The translations under genes were made by a program, and so were the position numbers. A stretch of DNA of 35,758 bases from the NCBI GenBank assembly GCA_905479835.1, contig CAJQNZ010000072.1, forward strand, positions 1 through 35,758, written 5' to 3'. Origin of the DNA: an uncultured Flavobacteriaceae bacterium. GTDB taxonomy: Bacteria > Bacteroidota > Bacteroidia > Flavobacteriales > Flavobacteriaceae. Of this stretch, positions 23,259 through 32,467 are shown in pieces (positions within the stretch are counted from its first letter, which is position 1; each line of letters starts with the position of its first letter). Under the pieces are notes generated by a model that did no database searches, had not been told where the DNA came from, and saw nothing but the letters and a program-made list of their open reading frames with translations.

Positions 23259-24860
23259 ATGAAATATAGGTTTTTATATCTGTTAACTGGATTAATACTA
23301 CTAGTAGTCCTAGATAGTTGCGCAAGAAGAGGAACTCCAACTGGAGGAGAAAAAGACAGTACTGCTCCAATTTTAATAACAGCTCAACCAGATCATTTAA
23401 CAACAAATTTCAAAGGAAAAAAAATTCGATTGAATTTTGATGAGTATATAAAATTAAAAGACGTGAATAATCAATTGGTTATTTCACCTCCTTTGAAATA
23501 TAGACCTATTATCACTCCTGTAGGAACAGCAAGTAAATTTATTTCAATAAAAATTTTAGACACTTTAAAAGAAAATACTACTTATACTTTCAATTTTGGA
23601 AATAGCATTGAAGATAATAATGAAAATATCCCCTTAGAAAGGTTTAAATATGTTTTTTCTACAGGTAATTATATTGATTCATTAAAAGTAAATGGGAAAA
23701 TTAAAGATGCATTTAATAAAACTGCTGATGAAAATATTTCAGTTTTATTATATGAAATAAATGAAAAATATAATGATTCTATAATATATAATCAACGACC
23801 TGATTATATTACCAATACGCTAGATAGTATTATCTATGAAATATCAAATGTTAAAGCTGGAAAATATTTATTAGTCGCAATTGATGATAAAAATAAAAAC
23901 TATCTATTTGATCCTAAGCAGGAAAAAATAGCTTTCCTTGAAGATTTTATAACACTTCCTTCAGATAAGAATTATGATTTAAATCTTTTCAAGGAAGATC
24001 CTGAATTTAAATTTACGCGTGCATCTCAATTAAAAAAAGGGCATCTTTATTTCGGATATCAAGGAAATGGAGAAAATATTAAAATTAATTTATTATCTGA
24101 TGTCCCAGAGGATTTTAGATATAAATCAATAAATGAAAAAGAGATGGATTCTATAAGTTACTGGTATTCTCCTATTGAAAAAGACTCCTTAGAATTTGAA
24201 ATATCGAATCTAGATTTTAAAGAAAGAATAACTGTGAAATTAAATTCTAAAGACATTGATTCTTTACAAATTACTAGTTCCGTAGGAGGGGTTTTAAGTT
24301 TGCGAGAAAACTTTTCTATTAAAACCAATATTCCAATTACTAAAATAGACAAAACAAAAATTATTTTTATTGATAAAGACTCTATTAGTGTAAGTCATAA
24401 TACTGAAATTAAAAACTCTAAACTTGGCTTAGATCTCAATTTCAATAAAGATTATAATAGCAAATATGATATTACCTTTTTACCAAACTCAATTGAAGAT
24501 TTATTTGGAAACGTGAATGATACTTTAAAATTTTCATTTACAACGAAACATCCAGAAAATTATGGGATTATCAACCTTTCATTAGAAACAATTAAAAATT
24601 ATCCGGTAATAGTTGAATTGACAGATGACACATCCAAACTCATTGAAAGTGTATACGCAACCGAAAAAAGAGTCGTAAAGTTTGAAAACTTAAACCCAAA
24701 TAATTATCAAGTTAGAGTCATTTATGACGCTAATAAAAATAAAAAGTGGGATACTGGTAATTTCTTGAATAGAGTAAAGCCTGAGAAGATAGAATATCAT
24801 TTTGAGTTATTTGAAGTAAGGGCTAATTGGGAGTTAAATGAATCTTTTATAGCCAAATAA
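23259..24860 (+). CDS. Ig-like (Big_5/SbsA-type) domain lipoprotein
   Basis: I take the ATG at 23259 rather than the TTG before it, giving 533 residues. The lipobox LDSC (C21) follows a hydrophobic signal peptide. The mature N-terminus ARRGTPTGGEKDSTAPILI is typical of Bacteroidota lipoproteins with an SbsA-type Ig-like domain (about 35-130, IRLNFDEYIKLKDVNNQLVISPP and NTTYTFNFGNSIEDNN). A second similar unit near 350-435 ends SIEDLFGNVNDTLKFSFTT. The segment NPNNYQVRVIYDANKNKKWDTGNF near the C-terminus resembles the prealbumin-like fold of related proteins. Length is normal. It lies 67 bp after comF. I infer a surface lipoprotein of unknown role. Confidence 0.87.
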   Translation: MKYRFLYLLTGLILLVVLDSCARRGTPTGGEKDSTAPILITAQPDHLTTNFKGKKIRLNFDEYIKLKDVNNQLVISPPLKYRPIITPVGTASKFISIKILDTLKENTTYTFNFGNSIEDNNENIPLERFKYVFSTGNYIDSLKVNGKIKDAFNKTADENISVLLYEINEKYNDSIIYNQRPDYITNTLDSIIYEISNVKAGKYLLVAIDDKNKNYLFDPKQEKIAFLEDFITLPSDKNYDLNLFKEDPEFKFTRASQLKKGHLYFGYQGNGENIKINLLSDVPEDFRYKSINEKEMDSISYWYSPIEKDSLEFEISNLDFKERITVKLNSKDIDSLQITSSVGGVLSLRENFSIKTNIPITKIDKTKIIFIDKDSISVSHNTEIKNSKLGLDLNFNKDYNSKYDITFLPNSIEDLFGNVNDTLKFSFTTKHPENYGIINLSLETIKNYPVIVELTDDTSKLIESVYATEKRVVKFENLNPNNYQVRVIYDANKNKKWDTGNFLNRVKPEKIEYHFELFEVRANWELNESFIAK

Positions 24861-24895
24861 CACATAAGTATCAATTAAAGTAGTTTGTTTTTTAT

Positions 24896-24903
24896 TACAT
24901 TTG
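24896..24903 (+). promoter_or_regulatory. Possible -7 box (TACATTTG)
   Basis: TACATTTG overlaps the first possible TTG start of the next gene (24901). If real, it supports the second TTG at 24922. No -33 element is clear. Confidence 0.35.
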
Positions 24904-24921
24904 AACAAGAGTAAAAAAAAA

Positions 24922-25734
24922 TTGAATAAAAAGTTTAAAATATTTCCCCCTTTGATTCTCATACTTTTATGCGTGTTATCTTCACATGCTCAACGCGAAC
25001 GAAGTAATAGAACACATGAAATAGGAGTGATGATCGGATCTTCAAGTTTTACAACCGATTATGGTCAACGTTATTTATTTAAAAGTAATGTTGGAGGAAA
25101 TGTTGGTCCAGGATTTGGTATTATTCATTATTTAACTTTTACTGATTATCGTTATCGTTGGAATCATCAGACGAGTTATTGGGCAGAACACTTTAAAATT
25201 CGGTCTGAAATTTCTTATCATAAAGCCAAGTTAGAACACTTTGGTAAATGGATCGAGATCATTAATGGTGTAAATGGTGAAAAATTACGTGCGATGCACG
25301 GTGACACTAAACTTTGGAATATTGGGTCACAGTTAGAATATCATTTTGTTGATATTAATGATTTCGGATCAAGAAGAGATCCAAATTTAAAGTGGTCTCC
25401 ATATCTTAGTTTAGGTTTTATGGTAGATTTTTACAATCCTACAGTAGAAACTAGATATGGAGATGGTGATTGGAAAAATAATTACAATCTTCTTTTCCCG
25501 AAATGGGCTAGCCCTCAAGCGACTAGAGATACCAAAGGAGTTACTACTTCATTAACTGCAGGAATCGGAACACGAAAAAAACTAGGAGAATATTCAGATA
25601 TCTTTATCGAATCAAGATGGCAATATTTCTTTTCAAATTGGGTAGATGGATTACATGCTAGAGATGATGTTGCCAATAAATTTAATGATTGGTTACTTTA
25701 TGTCCATGTAGGATATGTGTATTATTTAAATTAA
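24922..25734 (+). CDS. Outer-membrane beta-barrel-like protein, Flavobacteriia-conserved
   Basis: There is no ATG in frame near the 5' end. TTG codons at 24901 and 24922 are the candidates. The second gives 270 residues and a clean signal peptide (NKKFKIFPPLILILLCVLSSHAQ), and the first lies in a possible -7 box. The mature protein has barrel-like strands such as HEIGVMIGSSSFTTDYGQR, FKIRSEISYHKAKLEHFGK, WNIGSQLEYHFVDI, WSPYLSLGFMVDFY, VTTSLTAGIGTRKKLG and a final LLYVHVGYVYYLN. Many Trp and Tyr residues fit an outer-membrane location. It resembles a conserved flavobacterial family of about this length, possibly the one NCBI calls THC0290_0291, but I am not sure. The function is unknown. Confidence 0.75.
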   Translation: MNKKFKIFPPLILILLCVLSSHAQRERSNRTHEIGVMIGSSSFTTDYGQRYLFKSNVGGNVGPGFGIIHYLTFTDYRYRWNHQTSYWAEHFKIRSEISYHKAKLEHFGKWIEIINGVNGEKLRAMHGDTKLWNIGSQLEYHFVDINDFGSRRDPNLKWSPYLSLGFMVDFYNPTVETRYGDGDWKNNYNLLFPKWASPQATRDTKGVTTSLTAGIGTRKKLGEYSDIFIESRWQYFFSNWVDGLHARDDVANKFNDWLLYVHVGYVYYLN

Positions 25735-25756
25735 CAACTTTCTTTAAGTACTTTTT

Positions 25757-26902
25757 TTAAATAAACTCAAGTGCATGATCAATATCTTCAATTAAATCTT
25801 CCACATCCTCAATACCAACACTTAATCTAATCAACGAAACCGTAATTCCCAATCTTTCTCTCTCTTGCACAGGAACTGAAGCGTGGGTCATGGTAACTGG
25901 ATGGTTCACAAGACTTTCAACACCTCCTAATGATTCTGCCAATGTTATTACCTTGAAATTTTCTAACATTCGAAATGTTGCTTCTTGAGTCTTATTTTTT
26001 AATTTAAAAGAAACTACTCCTCCATATCCTTTCATTTGTCTTTTCGCAATTTCATGATTTTCATGACTTTGAAGTCCTGGATAATAAACAGTTTCTACTT
26101 TTGGATGTTTATTTAAAAAATGCGCTACAGTTATTCCGTTTTCGTTATGCCTTTGCATTCTTAATGCTAATGTCTTTATACCTCTAAGTGCTAAAAAGCA
26201 ATCCATAGGTCCAGCAATCGCTCCAGCAGCAAACTGGATAAAATGCAAATCATTGGCTAATTTTTCATTATTTACTATTAAAGCACCCATAACAATATCA
26301 GAATGCCCTCCAAGGTATTTAGTCACAGAATGCATTACAATATCAGCTCCCATTTCTAGTGGCCGTTGGTTATATGGAGTTGCAAAAGTATTATCTATTG
26401 CTGTTAAAATATTGTTCTTTTTTGCAATAGAAGTAATCACTTGGATATCTACTATTTTTAATAACGGATTGGTAGGTGTTTCAAGCCATATTAATTTTGT
26501 TTTTTCAGTAATTGCATCGATAAGACTACGAGTATCATTCATATTGACAAACGTGAATTTCAATCCGTATTTTTCAAAAAGTTGGGTAAACATTCTATAA
26601 GAACCTCCATATATATGTTCACCTGCAATAATTTCATCTCCTGGATTAAACAATCGCATCACACAATCCGTTGCAGCCATTCCTGATGAAAAAGCAAAAC
26701 CATAATTCCCGTTTTCTATACTTGCACATGCTTTTTCTAAAGCATCTCTTGTAGGATTTTCACTTCTTGAATATTCATACCCTTTATGTTTTCCAGGACT
26801 CTGTTGAACATAAGTGGAAGTTTGAAATATTGGAGTCATTACTGAGCCAGTTGTTGGTTCATGTTGTTGACCTCCGTGTATTGCTTTTGTATTAAACTTC
26901 AT
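25757..26902 (-). CDS. Trans-sulfuration PLP enzyme (cystathionine gamma-synthase / gamma-lyase family)
   Basis: The 381-residue Cys/Met-metabolism enzyme has the PLP lysine K195 in HSVTKYLGGH. Other landmarks are YSRSENPTRDALE, FSSGMAATDCVMRLF, the ETPTNPLLKIVDI segment with D170 in AIDNTFATPYNQRP, and SLGGVESLVNHPVTMTHAS near the C-terminus. It could be cystathionine gamma-synthase (methionine synthesis) or gamma-lyase (cysteine synthesis), which are not separable from motifs alone. It lies 28 bp after the antiporter gene, so the three minus-strand genes from 28621 may be co-transcribed. Length is typical (380-400). Confidence 0.93.
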   Translation of the reverse strand: MKFNTKAIHGGQQHEPTTGSVMTPIFQTSTYVQQSPGKHKGYEYSRSENPTRDALEKACASIENGNYGFAFSSGMAATDCVMRLFNPGDEIIAGEHIYGGSYRMFTQLFEKYGLKFTFVNMNDTRSLIDAITEKTKLIWLETPTNPLLKIVDIQVITSIAKKNNILTAIDNTFATPYNQRPLEMGADIVMHSVTKYLGGHSDIVMGALIVNNEKLANDLHFIQFAAGAIAGPMDCFLALRGIKTLALRMQRHNENGITVAHFLNKHPKVETVYYPGLQSHENHEIAKRQMKGYGGVVSFKLKNKTQEATFRMLENFKVITLAESLGGVESLVNHPVTMTHASVPVQERERLGITVSLIRLSVGIEDVEDLIEDIDHALEFI

Positions 26903-26930
26903 GTCTTATTCTTAAAATGCTGAAAAGGTG

Positions 26931-28166
26931 TTATTTCGCAAGTTTTTTAATTAATTTCCCTACTGTTAACCCTTGTCCTATAATAGAAAAAACGACAATG
27001 ATATACGTCATAACTAGAAATAAATCTCGATGCATTTCAACTGTTAAACTCAATGCCAATGCGATTGAAATTCCTCCACGCAAACCTCCCCAAGTCATAA
27101 TTAAGTTGGTATTTGGAATAAAATCTAACTTCTCTGCAAAAAATTTAATAGGCAATAGTAACGATAAATAACGAGCAAATAATAACATTGGAATCGACAG
27201 AGCACCTGCCAATATATACTTTCCGTCAAATGTCAATATCAGTATCTCCATTCCTATCATTACAAACAAAATTGTATTTAACAACACATCTACCAATTCC
27301 CAAAACTTATCTACATATTGTTCCGTAATTTCACTCATTGCAGATTTTCTCACCGTATCATTTCCTACCATTAATCCAGTCGTAACCATTGCAAGTGGCG
27401 CTGATAAATATAAAGATTGTGCCAACACCGTTCCTCCCATAACAGCTGCAATGGTAATAATTACCTCTGTATCATAATCATCAATCGACTTTAACAATCG
27501 ATACGTTATCCATCCCAATAATAAACCTAAAGTGATTCCTCCTCCTACTTCTACCATAAACATTTCAGCAACATGACCTATCGAAATCTCTGTACCTCCT
27601 TTAGCAATTTGATAAATTGTTAAAAATATAACAACTCCTACTCCATCGTTAAATAAAGATTCTCCAACAATTTTCGTTTCTAGTTTTTTTGGTGCTCCTG
27701 CTTGCTTCAATATTCCCAAAACCGCAATAGGATCGGTTGGAGAAATTAAGGCTCCAAATAATAAACAATAAATAAAGTCAACTGGAATTCCAAGTAATTT
27801 TAACAAATAAAATGTAAAAACCCCAACCAAAAAAGTGGACACTATTGTCCCTAAAGTTGCAAATGTAAATATAGGTTTACGTTGAATTTTTAATTGCTGA
27901 AAATTGGTGTGTAAAGCGCCTGCAAATAGCAAAAAACTTAACATAATATCTAGAAGTACTGTTTCAAAATCTATCTGAGAAATTAATTCTCTTTCTTTTT
28001 CCAATAGTGTGGTATCGAAAAAACTGATTCCTAATACTGCCAATGTAAAAAGAATTGTAATCACCATCAATCCTATAGTGTTTGGCATTTTTAAAAACCG
28101 CACATTTATATATCCAAAAAGTGCTGATAATACTATCAATATTGTAATTATGACAAATAAACTCAT
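26931..28166 (-). CDS. Na+(K+)/H+ antiporter, CPA1/NhaP type
   Basis: The 411-residue integral membrane protein has about 12 hydrophobic segments. The ion-binding helix carries the family motifs [14 protein letters not shown] and [18 protein letters not shown], in which the conserved Asp pair of monovalent cation:proton antiporters is present. The conserved [17 protein letters not shown] follows near 365. It would exchange Na+ or K+ for H+ at the inner membrane, useful for a marine organism. The start lies 2 bp after the DinB-like gene stop, and a trans-sulfuration gene follows after 28 bp. Regulatory C-terminal domains found in longer NhaP proteins are absent. Confidence 0.92.
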   Translation of the reverse strand: MSLFVIITILIVLSALFGYINVRFLKMPNTIGLMVITILFTLAVLGISFFDTTLLEKERELISQIDFETVLLDIMLSFLLFAGALHTNFQQLKIQRKPIFTFATLGTIVSTFLVGVFTFYLLKLLGIPVDFIYCLLFGALISPTDPIAVLGILKQAGAPKKLETKIVGESLFNDGVGVVIFLTIYQIAKGGTEISIGHVAEMFMVEVGGGITLGLLLGWITYRLLKSIDDYDTEVIITIAAVMGGTVLAQSLYLSAPLAMVTTGLMVGNDTVRKSAMSEITEQYVDKFWELVDVLLNTILFVMIGMEILILTFDGKYILAGALSIPMLLFARYLSLLLPIKFFAEKLDFIPNTNLIMTWGGLRGGISIALALSLTVEMHRDLFLVMTYIIVVFSIIGQGLTVGKLIKKLAK

Positions 28167-28168
28167 CT

Positions 28169-28621
28169 CTAAACTAATTTTCTTAATGATAAAATACTTC
28201 CCAAGTGTATCCCTTCGTGGTAGTTGTTAAACGCTATCGCAGAATTTATATCAGTCAATGTTACATTCACACTCGTAGTATATTCATTAAAATCTTTAAA
28301 TATTCCTTGTTTATAATCTTTTTCAAACTGGTCAACAGTTGAAAGAAATTGCTCTTTTATTTTTTCAAATTCTAAGGCTGTAATCTCTTTTTCTGGAGCA
28401 GTTCCTTTCTTAAATAAATTTACCATTTCTTGAGAAACACACATTGGCACTCCAGATAGATTATAACATATTAATTGCTGAGTCACAATTAAATGTGCTA
28501 CATTCCATGCAATGTTATTCTTAAATCCCTTAGGAATAAAATTGAGTTGTTCGATCGTGTAACCGTCAATCATTTTCAAAATTAATTTACGGCCTTGTCT
28601 TAAAATTTCAAATTGGTTCAT
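28169..28621 (-). CDS. DinB-like (DinB_2) family protein
   Basis: The 150-residue four-helix-bundle-type protein has the three DinB-superfamily metal-ligand histidines: H43 in NVAHLIV, and H135 and H139 in [10 protein letters not shown] near the C-terminus. Members include thiol-dependent transferases (BshC-related/YfiT types), but most are uncharacterised, so no reaction is proposed. It is the first gene of a minus-strand run with the antiporter 2 bp downstream. Upstream, towards the divergent Spx/ArsC-like gene, is a pair of inverted interspersed repeats. Confidence 0.85.
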   Translation of the reverse strand: MNQFEILRQGRKLILKMIDGYTIEQLNFIPKGFKNNIAWNVAHLIVTQQLICYNLSGVPMCVSQEMVNLFKKGTAPEKEITALEFEKIKEQFLSTVDQFEKDYKQGIFKDFNEYTTSVNVTLTDINSAIAFNNYHEGIHLGSILSLRKLV

Positions 28622-28635
28622 TGTCTTTCGTATAA

Positions 28636-28702
28636 GGTCGAGCGCAGTCGAGTCCTATTTTAGGGTTTTACCATTTAAATAATTGCTCGACTGCGCTCGA
28701 GG
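28636..28702. repeat. Pair of inverted interspersed repeats
   Basis: GGTCGAGCGCAGTCGAGTCC (28636-28655) and GCTCGACTGCGCTCGAGG (28685-28702) are inverted copies of the short repeat seen at 11900-11919. They are separated by about 29 bp of AT-rich sequence, so a long hairpin can form. They lie in the divergent 153-bp gap between the DinB-like and Spx/ArsC-like genes. Confidence 0.75.
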
Positions 28703-28774
28703 AAACCATTTAATAGTTTGTAAATTTTCCATAAAAGTATGTAATTTTCTACGGAAAGGCATTAAATTTATCGT

Positions 28775-29122
28775 ATGAAAAAAATATACTTCTTAAAAAC
28801 ATGTGACACTTGTTCACGAATCTTAAAATCTATCAATCTTGAAGGGTTTATATTGCAAGAAATAAAAACAGAACCTATTACTGTAGTACAAATCGAAGAA
28901 ATGAAATCATTTTCTGGTAGTTACGAATCTCTTTTCAGCCGAAGAGCGAAGAAATACAAACAGATGGATTTAAAAAATCAAGAATTGACTGAAAGTGATT
29001 ACCGTCAATTGATTCTTGATGAATACACGTTTTTAAAACGTCCTGTAGCCATAGTAGACCAAAAAATATTTATAGGGAATAGCAAAAAAGTTACCGAAGC
29101 ATTGATAGAAAAAATCAATTAA
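28775..29122 (+). CDS. Spx/ArsC-family thioredoxin-fold protein
   Basis: The 115-residue protein has a thioredoxin fold of the arsenate reductase/Spx kind. The N-terminal motif LKTCDTC (C10, C13) replaces the single active-site Cys of ArsC by a CxxC. The segments LFSRRAKKYKQMDLK and LKRPVAIVDQKIFIGNSKK match the conserved cis-Pro region (RPVAI) of the family. It is shorter than Bacillus Spx (131 residues) and no function can be fixed. Arsenate reduction is not implied, as no other ars genes are present. Its stop directly abuts the stop of the convergent glycosyltransferase-like gene. Confidence 0.87.
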   Translation: MKKIYFLKTCDTCSRILKSINLEGFILQEIKTEPITVVQIEEMKSFSGSYESLFSRRAKKYKQMDLKNQELTESDYRQLILDEYTFLKRPVAIVDQKIFIGNSKKVTEALIEKIN

Positions 29123-29854
29123 TTACTTCCAATAATCAGCAACCCAAGGCGCTGCTCTTACATATCGATACCATTTTCCTCGTCCACCTTTTATGGCTTT
29201 ATGAGGATTGATTTCACCATGAAAAATAATAATTTTAGCACCTTTAGGAATCATTGGTTTTTTCCAAACTGCTAATGGAAAACGAGAGATACAATCATAC
29301 TTAAAGCTAGGACACCACTCTTTGTCCCAATATTGCAACTTGCCTTTATCATGAATGGCATGTGTTAAATATTCTTGTTCGTTTCTATGAATTTTTATTA
29401 TTTTGTCAAAATTGGCAATGAAATCATCAAACACATAACCGTGTTTTCCAATATCAAATCTATATACTGAAGAATTACCCGTTATTCTCCAAGATCTCCA
29501 ACTGTGATCTTTTATAATTCTAAATTCGCCTTCAACATCAAAAAAACAATCAATAGTATCTACAATCACAATATCAAGGTCAAGAAACAATGCTCTTCCT
29601 TCTAGTCCGTACAATGGAGATTTTAATGTTGTTAATTTCTTCCACATTCGCTCTGGAAGATTGGAATCCAAATTAATTTCAGGAATCGGATAGCATTCAA
29701 CCTCTTCTCGGATTCCAGTTTCATCATCTGTAAAACAGACCATTTTAAAATCATAGGTCAAGTTTTTGGAAACCATTGAATATAGTCGGTTCACATACTC
29801 TGCACCATACAGATTCCCCCATTTCATACAGAAAATATAGTTGTTCTTACTCAT
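29123..29854 (-). CDS. Putative glycosyltransferase (DxD-type, GT8-like)
   Basis: Taking the ATG at 29854 gives 243 residues and avoids overlapping the upstream gene. The longer ATG at 29881 would overlap its end by 20 bp. The protein has CMKWGNLYGAEYVNRLYSM at the start, then FLDLDIVIVD (DLD at 92-94) matching a metal- and nucleotide-sugar-binding DxD. Later stretches include SVYRFDIGKHGYVFDDF, NEQEYLTHAIHDKG and PKGAKIIIFHGEINPHKA. The last, with its FHG, resembles the C-terminal His-Gly motif of GT8-like enzymes. It has no membrane segment or signal peptide. Donor and acceptor sugars are unknown. It lies 7 bp after the upstream acidic-protein gene. Confidence 0.78.
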   Translation of the reverse strand: MSKNNYIFCMKWGNLYGAEYVNRLYSMVSKNLTYDFKMVCFTDDETGIREEVECYPIPEINLDSNLPERMWKKLTTLKSPLYGLEGRALFLDLDIVIVDTIDCFFDVEGEFRIIKDHSWRSWRITGNSSVYRFDIGKHGYVFDDFIANFDKIIKIHRNEQEYLTHAIHDKGKLQYWDKEWCPSFKYDCISRFPLAVWKKPMIPKGAKIIIFHGEINPHKAIKGGRGKWYRYVRAAPWVADYWK

Positions 29855-29861
29855 CTTTTTT

Positions 29862-30548
29862 TTATAAAAACCGTCTTTCAATTAATCCCATTAATCGTTC
29901 TTCATACTCTTCTTTTCCTGACCAATCATAATCTGGTTTCACCATTTTATTAATGAAGTTTTTAGCTTCTTTTTCCGTCTTTATAGTATTCAGTTGAGAT
30001 ACTACTCGATTAAAATCTTCTTGACTATTACTGAATAAATGTTTTACAAAAGCAATTCTATCATTCAATCCTACTTGTATATTTTCTTGTAGTAGTTTAT
30101 CATTTAAAGAAGTTGATATAGTCGCATTTTTCACTTCTACTTTTTGAAATAAATCTTGAGTAACTTCAATAGAAACTGTGTCTTTAAACTCTTCGTCTAG
30201 TGTAACTTTTTTAGATTTCTCATCCTCTATTGGAACATTTTCTTCCAATTCCATTTCTTTAACCAATTTCTTTACATCTTCTGTAATTTTTCCAACGATT
30301 TCTGAAGATTCCTCTTCAGTTTCTTCAATATTTTTGATAGGAATTACCTCAAATTTTTCTAATAATTCTTCCTTTGTTTCAGAAACATTGGGAGTAGTTG
30401 CCATATATCTATCTACAAATGTAAGTACGGATAATTTTTCATACACTTGTTGTGCTTTTTCATGTAAAGCAATTGCATCGTCACGGTTTTTCATTTGGAG
30501 TATACTATGTGCAATACTTACCAGTTCAGATTCCAGTTTTTTGTGCAT
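29862..30548 (-). CDS. Conserved acidic helical protein of unknown function
   Basis: The 228-residue soluble protein has no signal peptide or membrane segment. The middle is low-complexity and rich in Glu/Lys (about 75-140). The C-terminal part, with LNDRIAFVKHLFSNSQEDFNRVVSQLNTIKTEKEAKNFI and DYDWSGKEEYEERLMGLIERRF (about 160-228), looks like a conserved helical domain. From memory, this tail is common in Bacteroidota hypothetical proteins encoded near tdk and alr. It is divergent from tdk across 103 bp and sits 7 bp before the glycosyltransferase-like gene. I do not recognise a function. Confidence 0.8.
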   Translation of the reverse strand: MHKKLESELVSIAHSILQMKNRDDAIALHEKAQQVYEKLSVLTFVDRYMATTPNVSETKEELLEKFEVIPIKNIEETEEESSEIVGKITEDVKKLVKEMELEENVPIEDEKSKKVTLDEEFKDTVSIEVTQDLFQKVEVKNATISTSLNDKLLQENIQVGLNDRIAFVKHLFSNSQEDFNRVVSQLNTIKTEKEAKNFINKMVKPDYDWSGKEEYEERLMGLIERRFL

Positions 30549-30588
30549 AAGTTGATAGATTTATAAGAGTATGATGGTTTATTTTTGA

Positions 30589-30596
30589 TACATTTG
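30589..30596 (+). promoter_or_regulatory. Possible -7 box (TACATTTG) of tdk
   Basis: TACATTTG lies 55 bp before the tdk ATG. No -33 TTTG is at the canonical distance. Confidence 0.4.
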
Positions 30597-30651
30597 TAAA
30601 GTTACGAGATGAAAAAACATAGATAACTATTACAATTTCTAAAATTACAAA

Positions 30652-31284
30652 ATGTTTCTTGAAAATACGGTAAATCATACAGAACAATTTGGTTGGATAG
30701 AAGTTATTTGCGGTTCGATGTTCTCTGGTAAAACTGAAGAGTTAATTCGTCGTTTAAAAAGAGCTCAATTTGCCAAGCAAAAAGTTGAAATTTTCAAACC
30801 TTCTGTTGATGTGCGTTATGATGAAGATATGGTTGTTTCCCATGATTCCAATGAAATAAGGTCGACACCTGTTCCTTCTTCTGCCAATATTAGAATTCTG
30901 GCAGATGATGTAGATGTTGTAGGTATTGATGAGGCACAGTTTTTTGACGATGAAATCGTCGCAGTATGTAATGATCTTGCAAATCGTGGCGTAAGAGTAA
31001 TTGTTGCTGGACTTGATATGGATTTTAAAGGAAATCCTTTTGGTCCCATGCCTGCTCTTATGGCTACTGCAGAATATGTGACTAAAGTTCATGCTGTATG
31101 CACTAGAACTGGAAATCTTGCACATTTTAGCCATAGAAAAACTGCCAATGATGATTTAGTTTTATTAGGTGAGACATTGGAATACGAACCTTTAAGTAGA
31201 GCGGCTTACTATCGTGCAATTCAAGAAGATAAAAAGAAAAAAAAACAATCCATTGAAGGTTTAAAAAATGGAAAAAATATATAA
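30652..31284 (+). CDS. tdk: Thymidine kinase
   Basis: The 210-residue type II thymidine kinase phosphorylates thymidine with ATP for nucleotide salvage. The P-loop is GSMFSGKT (21-28). The catalytic glutamate is E94 in [11 protein letters not shown], followed by [16 protein letters not shown], the lasso and zinc region (VHAVCTRTG) and HFSHRK. The family has four zinc cysteines, but here only the CxxTG-type Cys at about 151 and C20 are evident, so the zinc site appears incomplete by eye. Length is usual. It is first in a same-strand series with alr (33 bp later) and mscL. Confidence 0.93.
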   Translation: MFLENTVNHTEQFGWIEVICGSMFSGKTEELIRRLKRAQFAKQKVEIFKPSVDVRYDEDMVVSHDSNEIRSTPVPSSANIRILADDVDVVGIDEAQFFDDEIVAVCNDLANRGVRVIVAGLDMDFKGNPFGPMPALMATAEYVTKVHAVCTRTGNLAHFSHRKTANDDLVLLGETLEYEPLSRAAYYRAIQEDKKKKKQSIEGLKNGKNI

Positions 31285-31317
31285 AGATTTTGTTACCGAT
31301 ACATATAGATTATACAT

Positions 31318-32421
31318 ATGAAAAATAATCACGTAACTACTTTAGAGATTGATCTTACTGCTGTTAAATTCAATCTTAATCACTTCAAATCTTTACTTAA
31401 AAAAGACACTAAAATTCTCGTTGTAATTAAGGCTTTTGGATATGGAAGTGATGCTATTGAAATTGCGAAATCTATTCAAGATAATGTTTCCTATTTTGCA
31501 GTAGCCTATACTGACGAAGGAATCGCTTTAAGAAAGGCAGGAATTAAAACGCCTATTATGGTGTTTCATCCTCAAGAAAAAAATCTAGAACTTATTATAG
31601 AATATTGCCTTGAACCATGTTTATATAGCAAACGTATTTTATCACAGTTTTTATTATTTACTAGTACACTAGAACACTCTGAGTATCCTGTGCATTTAAA
31701 ATTTAATACTGGATTGAATCGACTGGGATTTAAAGAAAGTGATTTAGATTTTATTACTTCTTATTTATCAGACAATAAAAGTGTTAAAGTAACTTCTATA
31801 TTTTCACATTTAGCGGCATCAGAGGATAAAAATGAAAAAGAATTTTCTAAATCTCAGATTCATTTATTTGAAAAAATAGCAGCAAAATTTGTAGTTCATT
31901 TTGGTTTTAAACCTATGATGCATTTGTGCAATACATCTGGAATCATAAATTATCCAGAAGCACATTATGATATGGTACGATTGGGAATAGGAATCTATGG
32001 ATTTGGAAATGAAGATTATGAAACTTCAAAATTAAAAAATGTACTATCCCTTACGTCTGTTATTTCTCAAATTCATACGATTGAAAAAGGAGAAAGTATT
32101 GGTTATAATAGAGGGTTTATTGCAACTAAAACCATAAGAACGGCTACAATTCCAATAGGTCATGCAGATGGCATAAGTAGGCGATTAAGTAATGGTAAAG
32201 GATACGTTACTATAAATACTGAAAAATCATTAATTATCGGGAATGTCTGTATGGATATGATTATGGTTGATGTAACAGATATTGAATGTGAAGAAGGTGA
32301 TAAGGTACTGATTTTCAACAGTCAAAAAAACATTGAAACGTTAGCAAAAAACTCCGACACAATTTCTTACGAACTCTTAACTGCTATTTCTCAGCGCATT
32401 AAAAGGACTATCATATCTTAA
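31318..32421 (+). CDS. alr: Alanine racemase
   Basis: The 367-residue PLP enzyme converts L- to D-alanine for peptidoglycan. The PLP lysine is K38 in VVIKAFGYGSD. The HLKFNTGLNRLGF segment and VRLGIGIYGFG follow in the barrel. The catalytic tyrosine is in ESIGYNRGFIA, and the C-terminal domain has GNVCMDMIMVDVTD. It starts 33 bp after tdk and ends 46 bp before mscL. Length is typical (360-380). The AFGYGS version of the Lys motif is the form seen in Bacteroidota, where A/G replaces the usual ADAYG. Confidence 0.95.
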   Translation: MKNNHVTTLEIDLTAVKFNLNHFKSLLKKDTKILVVIKAFGYGSDAIEIAKSIQDNVSYFAVAYTDEGIALRKAGIKTPIMVFHPQEKNLELIIEYCLEPCLYSKRILSQFLLFTSTLEHSEYPVHLKFNTGLNRLGFKESDLDFITSYLSDNKSVKVTSIFSHLAASEDKNEKEFSKSQIHLFEKIAAKFVVHFGFKPMMHLCNTSGIINYPEAHYDMVRLGIGIYGFGNEDYETSKLKNVLSLTSVISQIHTIEKGESIGYNRGFIATKTIRTATIPIGHADGISRRLSNGKGYVTINTEKSLIIGNVCMDMIMVDVTDIECEEGDKVLIFNSQKNIETLAKNSDTISYELLTAISQRIKRTIIS

Positions 32422-32467
32422 TTTTTTATATATTAGCATTCTATTACTAACTTAAACTAAATTAAAA

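Noticed and set aside
26253-26600. Open frame antisense to the trans-sulfuration gene
   Set aside because: No recognisable domain, no promoter, and fully inside a conserved enzyme gene.
28775-29122. Arsenate resistance determinant
   Set aside because: The CxxC motif and lack of other ars genes point to a generic Spx/ArsC-fold protein, so arsenic function is not supported.
30178-31134. Open frames antisense to the acidic protein gene (30178-30555, +) and to tdk (30754-31134, -)
   Set aside because: Composition is low-complexity Ser/Phe-rich or random, and both mirror well-supported genes on the other strand.
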